Positions 18,224-27,263 of a stretch of DNA of 64,000 bases are shown piece by piece. The notes beneath the pieces are model-generated. The model saw only the letters and a program-made list of their open reading frames with translations, had not been told where the DNA came from and did no database searches. Made by a program: the position numbers and the translations under genes. Location: NCBI GenBank assembly GCA_039184865.1, contig JBCDAV010000007.1, forward strand, positions 142,339 through 206,338. Reading direction: 5' to 3'. Each line of letters opens with the position of its first letter. The first letter of the stretch is position 1. Source of the DNA: Thermohalobaculum sp039184865. Its GTDB lineage: Bacteria; Pseudomonadota; Alphaproteobacteria; Rhodobacterales; Rhodobacteraceae.

Positions 18224-18314
18224 GTCTGCTCGCCTTTGGTCATTTCTTGTTGTTCTGCCTCAGTTTATCCGGCGTTATTGAGATTTGTTCTCGCCGGTTC
18301 CTTTTTTGTTGCCA

Positions 18315-18338
18315 AGAGGTTACCGCATTTCAACCTCT
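18315..18338 (-). promoter_or_regulatory. Inverted repeat in the ftsA-ftsZ gap
   Basis: AGAGGTT 18315-18321 and AACCTCT 18332-18338 form 7-bp arms with a 10-nt spacer in the AT-richer 128-bp gap before ftsZ. It could be an operator or a transcript hairpin that sets the ftsA:ftsZ ratio. No clear T tract follows on the minus strand. Confidence 0.3.
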
Positions 18339-18351
18339 GGGTCACTAACTT

Positions 18352-19698
18352 TCACCATGCACGTTTAAACCACCGAAGCATGTCGCCTGCCTTTCCACGG
18401 GCGCCGAGGCGCGGCGCCTCGAAATCCCAGAGCTCGTCATGCGGACGCAGCGCGTAGATCGCGAGGCCCACCGCCGTCGCGTAATCCGGGCCGCTCAGGC
18501 TCTGCGGCAGGCCCGCGATGCGCAGGGGCTTGCCGATGCGCGGGCGACGTCCGAGGACGCGGGCGACAAGCTCGTCCATGCCCTGGAGCTGACAGGCCGC
18601 CCCGGTCATCACCAGACCCGAGCCGGGAAGCTGGTCGACGCCGATCGCCTCCATGCGGGCCCGGATCATCTGGAGCGTTTCCTCGATGCGCGGCCGGATC
18701 ACGCCGATCAGCATCCCGCGCGAGATCTGGCGGCGGTCGGGCAGGTCCTCCTCGCCGATCCGGGGCGCGTCGATCATCTCGCGGTCATCGGCACCGGTCG
18801 GGATCACGCCGCCATAGAGCGTCTTGATGCGTTCGGCGGTCGACTGGCTCATCATCAGCCCGGCCGCGATGTCGCCGGTGACATGATTGCCGCCGTAGCG
18901 GATGTGATCGACGCACATCAGGTGGTCGCGCAGGAAGACCGAAATCGAGGTGCCGCCGCCACCCATGTCGATGCAGACGGCACCCGCGCGCTGCTCGTCC
19001 TCGACCAGCGCCGAGAGCGCCGAGGCATAGGGTGCCGAGACCACCCCGGCGAGATCGAGGTCGCATTGGCGGATGCACTCCATGAGATCGTCGAGCGGGC
19101 GCTCGTCGACCGTCATCACATGCATCGCGACCGAGAGCTTGCGGGCCGTCATGCCGCGCGGGTCGGCGATGCCGCCGCGATAGTCGACCGCCATCTCGCA
19201 GGGCTGGGCGTGCAGGATCTGACGGCCTTCGCGGATCGGCGGATCGGGGCAGTCGTGCAGCACCATCGAGAGATCGCGGTCGGTGACGCGGCCGGTCTCG
19301 GTCTCGACCTCGGCCTCGGTCATCATGCTCTCGGGGTTGCCGCCGGAGAACGAGACGATCACCTGATCGACGCGCTCGACCTTCGGGGCGGCCATGTTCT
19401 CGGCGGCGAGCAGTGCCTGGCGGATCGCCCGGCAGACCTCGTTCATATCGACGATTTCTCCGCGCCGGATGCCACGCGCCTGCACGGTCCGCGCCCCGGC
19501 GACCTCGAGCGCGCCGAACACGGCGGCACCGTAGCGGTCCCAGCCCTCGCCATCCTGCATCAGTTCGGGGTTCAACCGCAGGATCAGGCAGGTGATCTTG
19601 GACGAGCCGATATCGAGCACGGCCAGCCGCCCGCGCTTGATCGCGGTGTGCATGCGGGCGCGCATGGCGCGGTACGGGGCGACGCGGGCAAAGTTCAT
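18352..19698 (-). CDS. ftsA: Cell division protein FtsA
   Basis: 448 aa actin-like ATPase that tethers FtsZ to the membrane. Near the N-terminus VLDIGSSK is the phosphate-1 motif; CIDMGGGGTSISVF is phosphate-2; LVMTGAACQLQGM is the adenosine motif. It ends in DMLRWFKRAW, an amphipathic membrane-targeting helix. The start overlaps the ftsQ stop by four bases (ATGA 19695-19698), indicating translational coupling. An internal ATG at 19665 is a possible alternative start. Confidence 0.96.
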   Translation of the reverse strand: MNFARVAPYRAMRARMHTAIKRGRLAVLDIGSSKITCLILRLNPELMQDGEGWDRYGAAVFGALEVAGARTVQARGIRRGEIVDMNEVCRAIRQALLAAENMAAPKVERVDQVIVSFSGGNPESMMTEAEVETETGRVTDRDLSMVLHDCPDPPIREGRQILHAQPCEMAVDYRGGIADPRGMTARKLSVAMHVMTVDERPLDDLMECIRQCDLDLAGVVSAPYASALSALVEDEQRAGAVCIDMGGGGTSISVFLRDHLMCVDHIRYGGNHVTGDIAAGLMMSQSTAERIKTLYGGVIPTGADDREMIDAPRIGEEDLPDRRQISRGMLIGVIRPRIEETLQMIRARMEAIGVDQLPGSGLVMTGAACQLQGMDELVARVLGRRPRIGKPLRIAGLPQSLSGPDYATAVGLAIYALRPHDELWDFEAPRLGARGKAGDMLRWFKRAW

Positions 19699-20675
19699 GT
19701 CTCTTCCCCGTCATCGGCGGCGAGTGCGCGCAGGTAGATCTCGGCGGCATCCCTTGTCATGCGCAGCGTCGGGCGCTCGACCAGCCGCATGTCGACGGCG
19801 GACAGGCCGCGATCGAGCAGATCCTCGCCGAAATGCCACGCCATGACGCGCTCGAGCGCGGCGCGCGGCGCGGTTTCGGGCAACAGGATCGTCAGGCCGC
19901 GATCCAGCACGACGTTCCAGCGCCGCTCGCCGATCCGCACGAGCGCGCGAAGACGGGCGTGCAGATCCGGCGCCGCGCGGAAGATCCCGAGAGCCTCGTT
20001 CATCGCCGCGGGCGCACCGCGCCCCAGCACCAGCGGCAGGTCCGGCCTTGCCTCGCGGGCTGAGACCGACGCGACTTCGATCCCGTCCGGATCGACCAGC
20101 CAGAGGCTGCCTTCCTCGTCGCGCCACAACGCCTTGCCGATCCGTTCCTCGACGGCGATGTCGAGAATGCCGTTCGCCGTCAGCGTCACATGGGCATCGC
20201 GCACCGGTGCCAGCGACTTGATGCGCTCCTGCATCGCGGCGACATCGATGTTCAGCGAGGACGGCTTGTCCGGCAGCGCGAGAACCGGTTCGATCTTTGC
20301 TTCGAGCACGTCCGACGCGCCCTGAATGCTGACGCCGTGGACGGCAAACTCGGGGCGTTCGGCCATCATGTCGGCGAACTCGGCACGCTTGTCCTCGACC
20401 AGGGCGACGACGACCGGGTCGGTGGCGACGCGCCAGGCAACGAGGGCCAGCATCGCAAGCGGCAGGATGATCAGTGCGGTCCGGCGGATCCAGACCTTGC
20501 GCCAGCTCCGCGTCAGCCGGTAGACGAGCTTGGACGGCCCGGGCCGCCGTTTCTGCGCTTCAGGCCGCAGATCCATCAGCAGTTTCAGTGACTTCGGCGG
20601 CGCCTTGGGCAGCGTCAATTCGACATCGACGCGCGGTCTCGCGGGCGTCTTCGGTTTACGTGTCAGCGGCCACAT
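19695..20675 (-). CDS. ftsQ: Cell division protein FtsQ
   Basis: 326 aa bitopic divisome protein: basic cytoplasmic tail, one membrane helix (ALIILPLAMLALVAW), a POTRA domain starting near EFAVHGVSIQGA, then the beta domain. It links FtsZ/FtsA to the periplasmic synthases. ATG 20675 is chosen because GGAGGA lies seven bases upstream; it overlaps the ddl stop by 13 bp. Confidence 0.93.
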   Translation of the reverse strand: MWPLTRKPKTPARPRVDVELTLPKAPPKSLKLLMDLRPEAQKRRPGPSKLVYRLTRSWRKVWIRRTALIILPLAMLALVAWRVATDPVVVALVEDKRAEFADMMAERPEFAVHGVSIQGASDVLEAKIEPVLALPDKPSSLNIDVAAMQERIKSLAPVRDAHVTLTANGILDIAVEERIGKALWRDEEGSLWLVDPDGIEVASVSAREARPDLPLVLGRGAPAAMNEALGIFRAAPDLHARLRALVRIGERRWNVVLDRGLTILLPETAPRAALERVMAWHFGEDLLDRGLSAVDMRLVERPTLRMTRDAAEIYLRALAADDGEET

Positions 20676-21580
20676 GAGGCGTCCTCCACCAGCCAGTGAC
20701 ACAGATCCTCGAAGGAGATACCGAGGTAGCCCGCCTGTTCCGGCGCCAGCGATGTCGGGGTCATGCCGGGCTGGGTGTTGGTCTCGAGCAGGATGAGCCC
20801 GTCGAGCCCCTTGCTTTCGTCCCAGCGGAAATCGGTGCGGCTGACACCGCGGCAGCCGATCGCCTGATGGGCGCGCAGGGCGTAATCAAGACAAGCCGCG
20901 CGAATGTCTTCGGGAATGCCGTCGTTGACGACGTGGCGCGAACCGCCGGCGGCGTACTTGGCGTGATAGTCGTACCAGCCGGTGGCCGCGATGATGTCCG
21001 TGACGGCCAGCGCGCGGTCGCCCATCACCGCTGTTGTCATTTCGCGGCCCGGGATGAACTCCTCGACCAGCATGACCTCGGGCGCGTCCTGGGCGAGTTG
21101 CGCCGGACCGTTGGCGCCCTCGGACACGATGTAGATGCCGACGGAAGAGCCCTCGTTATAGGGCTTGACGACATAGGGCGGCGCCATCGGATGGCCGTGC
21201 GCGATCTCCTCGCGCGGCACCAGACGTCCGGTCGCGATCGGCAACCCGGCCGCGCGATAGACCGCCTTGGTGCGCTCCTTGTCCATGGCCAGCGCCGACG
21301 CGAGCACGCCCGAATGCGTGTAGGGAATCTTCAGCCATTCGAGGATGCCCTGCACGCAGCCATCCTCGCCCCAGCGTCCGTGCAATGCATTGAAAACGGC
21401 GTCCGGGCGCGCATCCTTCAGACGCGCCGCCAGATCTTCTCCGGCGTCGATCTCAACGACGTCATACCCTACGCGGCGCAGCGCCCCCGCACATTCCGCT
21501 CCGCTGACAAGCGAGACTTCCCGCTCGGCAGACGGACCACCCTTCAGCACCACGACGCGGTTGAATGTCCTGCTCGACAT
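20663..21580 (-). CDS. ddl: D-alanine--D-alanine ligase
   Basis: 305 aa ATP-grasp enzyme that makes the D-Ala-D-Ala dipeptide of peptidoglycan. VVLKGGPSAEREVSL at the N-terminus, NEGSSVGIYIV in the ATP-grasp core and ETNTQPGMT near the C-terminus (metal and substrate binding) are family hallmarks. ATG 21580 has a GAGG site; an in-frame TTG lies 12 bp further upstream. It lies 64 bp after murB. Confidence 0.96.
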   Translation of the reverse strand: MSSRTFNRVVVLKGGPSAEREVSLVSGAECAGALRRVGYDVVEIDAGEDLAARLKDARPDAVFNALHGRWGEDGCVQGILEWLKIPYTHSGVLASALAMDKERTKAVYRAAGLPIATGRLVPREEIAHGHPMAPPYVVKPYNEGSSVGIYIVSEGANGPAQLAQDAPEVMLVEEFIPGREMTTAVMGDRALAVTDIIAATGWYDYHAKYAAGGSRHVVNDGIPEDIRAACLDYALRAHQAIGCRGVSRTDFRWDESKGLDGLILLETNTQPGMTPTSLAPEQAGYLGISFEDLCHWLVEDASCGR

Positions 21581-21644
21581 CCGCGCCCTCAACGTATTGT
21601 CCGACCCCGGTTTTCCGGTGGTTCGGCCCCGCGACTGATTTGCT

Positions 21645-22583
21645 CTACGGGGACTTAACCTTAACCCCGATCCTGCGGATTTCCCAAATCAATTCGTGTC
21701 CGGAGTGCGATTTTACCCGTCGGCGGACCTCTTCGCCGAGGTCTTCGAGGTCCGCTGCGGTGGCGTTTCCGGTATTGATCAGGAAGTTGGAGTGCATTTC
21801 CGACATCTGCGCGCCGCCGATGCCGAGGCCGCGGCAACCGGCATCGTCGATCACCTTCCAGGCCTTCAGATCCATCGTGTCATCCGGTTGTCCGGTCGAG
21901 GAATACCCGGCCGGATTGCGGAAGGTCGAGCCGCAGGAGCGCTCCTTGACCGGCTGGGACTCCGCCCTTTTCGCCAGCGCGGCCTCCATGCTGGCATGAA
22001 TGTCCGACGGCTCGCCGGGCGTGCCGCGCAGGACCGCCGAGGTGATGATCATGTCATCGGGCACCGCCGAGGCGCGGTACTCGAACTTCAGGTCTTCCGG
22101 GGCCAGCGTGATCCTGTCGCCCTGCCGGGTGATCGCCTCGACGCTTTCGACGACGTCGGCCATGTATCTGCCGTAACAGCCCGCGTTCATCTTGACGGCA
22201 CCGCCGATGGCGCCGGGGATCGTGCGCAGAAACTCCAGCCCGGCGATACCCTGGTCCGCCGCGCGCTTCGCGACATGAGCGTCGAGCATCGCGGCACCGG
22301 CCCTGACCCGGTAATCCGCCAGAAACTCGACGCCAGAGAACGCGCGGCCCAGCTTGATCGTGACGCCGGGCAGACCGCCGTCGCGGATGATCAGGTTGGA
22401 GCAGACGCCGAGCGGTGTGACCGGGACATCCGCGGGCAGTGCCTTGAGGAACGCCTTCAGATCGTCATGGTCCGCCGGTTGAAACAGCCACTCCGCCGGT
22501 CCGCCGACACGGAGCCATGTCAGCGGGGCAAGCGGACGCGCACGCTCCAGCTTTCCGCGAACGTCGATCCTAGAGAAATCCAT
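21645..22583 (-). CDS. murB: UDP-N-acetylenolpyruvoylglucosamine reductase
   Basis: 312 aa flavoenzyme that reduces enolpyruvyl-UDP-GlcNAc to UDP-MurNAc. RVGGPAEWLF begins the FAD domain and SCGSTFRNP carries the proton-donor serine. EMHSNFLINTGNATA is the conserved C-terminal substrate segment. The FAD loop reads GVCSNLIIRD, where most family members have GxGSN, so Cys replaces a Gly. ATG 22583 gives the usual family length; the open frame extends upstream without homology. Normally preceded directly by murC; here an APC permease and relic genes lie between. Confidence 0.95.
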   Translation of the reverse strand: MDFSRIDVRGKLERARPLAPLTWLRVGGPAEWLFQPADHDDLKAFLKALPADVPVTPLGVCSNLIIRDGGLPGVTIKLGRAFSGVEFLADYRVRAGAAMLDAHVAKRAADQGIAGLEFLRTIPGAIGGAVKMNAGCYGRYMADVVESVEAITRQGDRITLAPEDLKFEYRASAVPDDMIITSAVLRGTPGEPSDIHASMEAALAKRAESQPVKERSCGSTFRNPAGYSSTGQPDDTMDLKAWKVIDDAGCRGLGIGGAQMSEMHSNFLINTGNATAADLEDLGEEVRRRVKSHSGHELIWEIRRIGVKVKSP

Positions 22584-22744
22584 GCACCATCCGCTCCACC
22601 TCGCGCTGCGACGTGGCGCCCGACCCTCCCCTGGGAAGGCCGCCGGGTGACTCCGCGCTGCACATCGCGTTGGGTGCTTAGAGCACGATGATCGGACAAC
22701 CAACTGGAAACGGCGTCCATGCGTCGGACGCCGCTGCACCGCCG

Positions 22745-23923
22745 TTACGCCAGAAGTCCCCATGCCAATGCCGCGACGGACAAGACGAGGCCGAGCCACG
22801 GAACCCACACGGGTGCCCGAAAACCCTCGGCCCGGCGGCGGCGCTTGATTACGATCAGGGTCAGGTTGATCGCCGCGAAGATCGCCAGCAGAACGGTCGA
22901 GGTCAGCTCGGCCAGTTCTGCAATCGGCAGGGTCAGGGCCAGCGCGAGCACCACGACCACGCACAGGGCCGTCGCCAGCACCGGCGTCCCGAACCGCGGA
23001 TGCGCCCGGTGGAAAATCGCGAAGACGGGCGCGAACCGGCCCAGCCCGTAGAGCACGCGAGAGGCCATGACGATCTGCGCCAGAACGCCGTTCAGCGCCG
23101 CCGCGACCGCGATGGCGGCGAGGAACCCGGCGTTTCGTGCGGTCGCGGTCTCGAAGACCAGTGCAAGCGGGCGCTCGGATTGCGCCAGAGCTTCCGACGG
23201 CACGGCCCTGACCGCGGCCCAAGCGACGAGGATGTAGATCAGGGTGGTCAGCGCCATGGCCGCAATGATCGCGCGCGGCATGGTGCGGCCCGGGTCACGG
23301 GTCTCTTCGGCCATGTTGACCATGTCCTCGAACCCGATGAAGGCGAAGAACGCGAGCAGCGCGCCTGCGGCAAGGCCCGACATGGCCAGAGGAGGCTCCG
23401 GTGGAAGATCGGCGGGAAAGCTCAGGCCGACGCCGACGACAACGAACAGGCCGACGACCTCGATCAGCGTCAGCACCGCCGCGAAGGCGAGGGACTCGAG
23501 CACGCCGATGATCGCGGCCCCACCGAGCAGGACGGCGATGATTGTCGCGAGCATCTCCGGCGGGACATCAACCAGCGCCCTCAGATAGCCGACGCCGCCG
23601 TTCAGCACAGCCGCTGCCGAGACAACCCCGACCATGGCCACGGCGAGCCCGATCAGCGCCGCCAGGCTTCCCGATCCCGTCGCGGCGCGGACATAGGCTG
23701 CTTCGCCCGCGCTCTCCGGGATGCGGACCGAAAGCTCGGCGTAGGACACTGCGGTCGGTGCGGCCACCAACCCGGCGACGAGAAACGCCAGCGGCGCCCA
23801 GCCTCCGGTTTCACCCGCGACATGGCCAACCAGCACGTAGATCCCCGCGCCGATCATCACGCCGACCCCGTAGAAAGTCAGCAATCCCAGCCCGATCCGG
23901 CGCTTCAGTCCTGCCTCAGCCAT
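22745..23923 (-). CDS. APC-superfamily amino-acid permease
   Basis: 392 aa with 11-12 predicted membrane helices. The N-terminal GVGVMIGAGIYVLVGH fits the conserved first helix of amino acid/polyamine/organocation transporters, and FFAFIGFEDMVNMAEET is the family helix-6 signature. It imports an amino acid or amine across the inner membrane; substrate unknown. It is somewhat shorter than the usual 430-480 aa. Its position between murC and murB is not part of the normal cell-wall block, which suggests a later insertion. Confidence 0.85.
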   Translation of the reverse strand: MAEAGLKRRIGLGLLTFYGVGVMIGAGIYVLVGHVAGETGGWAPLAFLVAGLVAAPTAVSYAELSVRIPESAGEAAYVRAATGSGSLAALIGLAVAMVGVVSAAAVLNGGVGYLRALVDVPPEMLATIIAVLLGGAAIIGVLESLAFAAVLTLIEVVGLFVVVGVGLSFPADLPPEPPLAMSGLAAGALLAFFAFIGFEDMVNMAEETRDPGRTMPRAIIAAMALTTLIYILVAWAAVRAVPSEALAQSERPLALVFETATARNAGFLAAIAVAAALNGVLAQIVMASRVLYGLGRFAPVFAIFHRAHPRFGTPVLATALCVVVVLALALTLPIAELAELTSTVLLAIFAAINLTLIVIKRRRRAEGFRAPVWVPWLGLVLSVAALAWGLLA

Positions 23924-24062
23924 GCGTCACTCGCGTCCGATCCTTGCGTGTCCGAACTGGCCATAACAGGGATTCGCGCGGGCAGAATTGATCCACGACA
24001 AAGGTTGCCCGGTCGGGCGTTGCGGTGCCTGAAACGGGAGCCGATGCGCGCCGAGCCTCGGA

Positions 24063-24281
24063 TCAGATGGCGACAACGATGAAGATCGTGAGCACAACGA
24101 GAGCAACGATTATTGCGACCGACGTCCAGAACAAAATCTTTGAGATGCGCCTGACCCACGGCCATCTGCCACGCGTCCAGCCCAGGTATCATACCAAGAC
24201 GAGCAATGGCAGAAAGACGTCGCCCGAACGCAAGACGCCTCCGATCTGCTTACCAGCCTGCGCTAGGTCCACTGCTTCCAT
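24063..24281 (-). pseudogene. Small membrane-protein gene interrupted by an in-frame TGA
   Basis: From ATG 24281 the frame reads 30 codons to a TGA (24189-24191), then continues open in the same frame for 41 more codons to TGA 24063-24065. Before the stop the protein ends in FLPLLVLV. After it comes YLGWTRGRWPWVRR and a strongly hydrophobic helix (IIVALVVLTIFIVVAI). If the TGA is read as Trp, a mutation of TGG, a coherent 72-residue protein results with two membrane segments and a basic loop. No clear ribosome binding site is seen. A nonsense mutation is the simplest reading. Confidence 0.4.
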
Positions 24282-24421
24282 GAGAAAATCCGAAGTTGCA
24301 AAGTCTTGCGGCGTGCGCTGCATGGCAGAGATCTTCAGGCATGGATTTGGCTCAAAGCTAATCGCGTCGGGCTCAATCTGTTTCCAGTGGCAGAATCCGG
24401 GTCGGAGTGCTCAAAAAGACA

Positions 24422-24653
24422 CTATTGCGTCAACACAAAGACTCCGTATGCGAGTATCATTACACACAAGAATACACCGCAACGAACGAAATATCGAATG
24501 CCGATTTTGAAGAAGTTGACTAAGGACAAGAGCGGATCGAGCGTTTCTCGCCTCGTAAAGCTCGCCATAAAACTTCATGCCGGCGTAGACCGCGAAAGCT
24601 GCAACACAAGCTAGACCGAACGAGGTGTCGAGTAGGAACTCGAAGAAATTCAT
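24422..24653 (-). pseudogene. Small membrane-protein gene with a +1 frameshift
   Basis: From ATG 24653 the frame encodes a hydrophobic segment (LACVAAFAVYAGMKFYGELYEA). At a run of three A on the coding strand (24544-24546) the sensible frame shifts by one base. The other frame then encodes LDPLLSLVNFFKIG and a second hydrophobic helix (FLCVMILAYGVFVLTQ), ending at TAG 24422-24424. Removing one A gives a 76-residue protein with two membrane segments. It lies in AT-richer DNA beside another broken small gene. A sequencing error in the A run is an alternative to true decay. Confidence 0.4.
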
Positions 24654-24702
24654 AGTCGTTACGATGCGACAACTATCGAAGCCGTGTCAACGAGCGTAAA
24701 TC

Positions 24703-26118
24703 CTAGCTAACCAACGTCTCCGGCAGTGCATTTGCCCACGCACTGATCGTCCCGGCGCCGAGGCAGACCACCAGATCGCCGGGCTGCGCGTGCTCACGCA
24801 CGAATTCCGGCAGGTGGTCCGCGCCCTTCAGGATATGCGCTGAGCGATGGCCGTGCGCCCGCAGCCCGCCGACCAGAGCGTCGCGGGACACGCCGTCGAC
24901 CGGCTCCTCGCCTGCCGCGAAGACATCGGCGATCGCCACGATATCGGCATCGTTGAAACACCCGCAGAACTCGCTGAACAGATCGTGCAGGCGCGAGTAT
25001 CGGTGTGGCTGGTGGATCGCAATGACCCGCCCGCCATCGGCATCGACGGCCGAGCGCGCCGCCTTCAGCACCGCCTCTATCTCGACCGGGTGGTGGCCGT
25101 AGTCGTCGATCAGCGTGGCGCCATTCCACTCACCGACCTTGGTGAAGCGCCGCTTGACGCCGTCGAAGCCATCGAGACCGGAGCGCAGCGCATCGAAGCT
25201 GATGTTCAGCTCGCGCGCGGCACCGATCGCGGCCAGCGCGTTCAGCACGTTGTGGTCCCCCGGCATCGGCAGCGTCATGCCGTCATGGCGTTCGTCCTCG
25301 CCCTCCTTGCCGCGGACAACGACATCGAAGGTCATCTTCCCGCCGGAATAACCGACGTTTTCGGCGCGGATATCCGCCTGGCGCGAGAAGCCGTAGGTCA
25401 CCACACGCCGATCCGTCACCCGCCCGATCAGCGTCTGCACACCGGGATGGTCGATGCATGCCACCAGCGCGCCGTAGAACGGGATGTTCGACGCAAACGC
25501 CTCGAACCCGTCGAACAGCGCCTCGACCGTGCCGTAGTGGTCCATGTGCTCGGGATCGATATTCGTCACGATCCCGATGGTCGCCGGCAGCTTGACGAAG
25601 GTTCCGTCGCTTTCGTCGGCCTCGACAACCATCCAGCGGCCCTCGCCTTTGCGCGCGTTCGAGCCGTAGGCGTGGATGATCCCGCCGTTGATCACCGTGG
25701 GATCCTCGCCGCCCGCGTCGAGCAGGGCCGCCACCAGCGAGGTCGTCGTCGTCTTTCCATGCGTCCCGGCGACCGCGATGTTCCAGCGCAGGCGCATCAG
25801 TTCGGCGAGCATCTCGGCCCGGCGCACCACGGGAATGGCCTGCTCGCGCGCGGCGTCCAGTTCGGGATTGCCGGGCTTGATCGCCGACGAGATCACCACG
25901 ACGCGCGCATCGCCGAGGTTCTCGGCGGTCTGTCCGATGAAGGTGGTGGCACCGAGGCCGCGCAGACGCTCGAGGATCGGGCTGTCGCGCAGGTCCGAGC
26001 CCTGCACCGAATAGCCGAGATTGAGCAGCACCTCGGCGATGCCCGACATGCCAATCCCGCCGATGCCGACGAAGTGCAGCGTTCCGATATCGAGCGGCAG
26101 GGCCGTGGGTGCGTTCAT
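24703..26118 (-). CDS. murC: UDP-N-acetylmuramate--L-alanine ligase
   Basis: 471 aa Mur ligase that adds L-Ala to UDP-MurNAc. FVGIGGIGMSGIAEVL is the N-terminal UDP-binding loop; GTHGKTTTTS is the ATP P-loop; DDYGHHPVEI and HQPHRYSR mark the C-terminal domain. ATG 26118 is the start matching the family N-terminus; the frame is open further upstream without homology. No murG, ftsW or murD is found upstream, so the usual cell-wall block is cut at this point. Confidence 0.96.
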   Translation of the reverse strand: MNAPTALPLDIGTLHFVGIGGIGMSGIAEVLLNLGYSVQGSDLRDSPILERLRGLGATTFIGQTAENLGDARVVVISSAIKPGNPELDAAREQAIPVVRRAEMLAELMRLRWNIAVAGTHGKTTTTSLVAALLDAGGEDPTVINGGIIHAYGSNARKGEGRWMVVEADESDGTFVKLPATIGIVTNIDPEHMDHYGTVEALFDGFEAFASNIPFYGALVACIDHPGVQTLIGRVTDRRVVTYGFSRQADIRAENVGYSGGKMTFDVVVRGKEGEDERHDGMTLPMPGDHNVLNALAAIGAARELNISFDALRSGLDGFDGVKRRFTKVGEWNGATLIDDYGHHPVEIEAVLKAARSAVDADGGRVIAIHQPHRYSRLHDLFSEFCGCFNDADIVAIADVFAAGEEPVDGVSRDALVGGLRAHGHRSAHILKGADHLPEFVREHAQPGDLVVCLGAGTISAWANALPETLVS

Positions 26119-26351
26119 GCTGGGCGTCCTTGTCGTCCGGAGTGGCGGCGGAGGTAACAGGGCGCGCGCAGGGCGGCAAGATCTGTCGAACCGCGAGATG
26201 CGGTGGCCGCGTCCGGCTTGACCGGCCCCCCCGCCAGCCAGGCGCGGATCAGGAACATCGCCGATGTCCGACGTCAGGTACGCGCCGATGCGGCGCTTCG
26301 TCTGCGGCAGACGCTTTGTTGGCAACGCTGCGCGATGTGCCGTCGCGGTCG

Positions 26352-26792
26352 CTAGGAAGCCCGGCGCTTCAGCGAGCATCGTTGCGGGCTCTTCTGGCAG
26401 GTGATGGCCTCTTCTGCCGCGGCCGGCAGGCCAAGCCATTCTATCGCAAGCGGGATCGTGCGGTGCACGCTGTATTCGTTGCCGATCTGGCGGAAGACCA
26501 TAAACATCCGCGTGATCCCAAACGCAAGATCGTCTTTCACCACGATTGCAAGGCGTTTGACGTCGTGGCTGGCGCGACTTGCCCGGAGCGCGCGTCCGGC
26601 CGAGATCACCTGTTCCGCACGGATCGAGAAGTCGATCTCACGCGCGTCGATAAGAACGTCAAGGGATGACTTGAGGAGCGTTTCTTCCGCGAGGAAGCGC
26701 TGCGTCTCCATCAGACCGTGGAGGTCGACACGCCCCGACGTTCGCATGAAAACAAGGTTCATCCGGTCGATGAGAAAGAGCTCGAAGTTCAT
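26352..26792 (-). CDS. Hypothetical STAS/SpoIIAA-like protein (146 aa)
   Basis: The protein starts MNFELFLIDRMNLVFMRTSG and contains FLAEETLLKSSLDVLIDAREIDF. The strand-helix alternation, with a conserved-looking Asp in VLIDARE, resembles single-domain STAS-like proteins found in alphaproteobacteria. That assignment is by pattern only. ATG 26792 is preferred; an in-frame TTG lies 30 bp upstream. The gene is divergent from the leader-peptide gene at 26997 and shares a 200-bp AT-richer gap with it. Confidence 0.5.
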   Translation of the reverse strand: MNFELFLIDRMNLVFMRTSGRVDLHGLMETQRFLAEETLLKSSLDVLIDAREIDFSIRAEQVISAGRALRASRASHDVKRLAIVVKDDLAFGITRMFMVFRQIGNEYSVHRTIPLAIEWLGLPAAAEEAITCQKSPQRCSLKRRAS

Positions 26793-26996
26793 GGTCGGCC
26801 ATCCGATCCAGCTCACAGCCAAGTTTGCCCCAATTCACGTATAACTCTGTCAAATTGAGACGATTAAACTCGGGTCACTGGAGCGTGGGGCGACGTGAGA
26901 CGGGCGTTGCAATCGCGTCATCGCAGCGCCGAGCACCGGCGCTCAGCGCAAACGCGTTCGTTATGGTATCTTGTCGCCATGGCGAGGGAGGCCAGC

Positions 26997-27263
26997 ATGA
27001 GCGAGAAGAAAGAACCCCATGACGTGAACGATGACGATCTGGACGAAGTGGCGGGCGGCATCACGTCGATCGCAGACCTGAATGTCAGGGGTGGGCGCCG
27101 AACCGACGATACCTATGGTGCAGTCGAGTACGACTATGTTCCGACAATCCTGAAGACCGAAAGTTTCGATGTGGTTCACATCCAGTTCCACGGGTCGGAC
27201 TTCAACGCCCCGAAGGATGATAAAGACTCTGGATCGGGCTGGGACTTCTCCGAGAAGAAGTGA
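26997..27263 (+). CDS. Gly-Gly-leader peptide, candidate RiPP precursor (88 aa)
   Basis: The peptide starts MSEKKEPHDVNDDDLDEVAGG. An acidic leader ending in LDEVAGG (Gly-Gly at 20-21) is the cleavage signal seen in Nif11/NHLP-like and bacteriocin-type precursors. The remaining 67 residues are polar, contain no cysteine and are rich in Asp, Tyr, His and Gly, closing GWDFSEKK. ATG 26997 has a GAGGGAGG site. Its stop overlaps the GTG start of the JmjC oxygenase gene (GTGA 27260-27263), so the two are translated together. This suggests the oxygenase acts on this peptide. No ABC peptidase-exporter is present within the window. Confidence 0.55.
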   Translation: MSEKKEPHDVNDDDLDEVAGGITSIADLNVRGGRRTDDTYGAVEYDYVPTILKTESFDVVHIQFHGSDFNAPKDDKDSGSGWDFSEKK

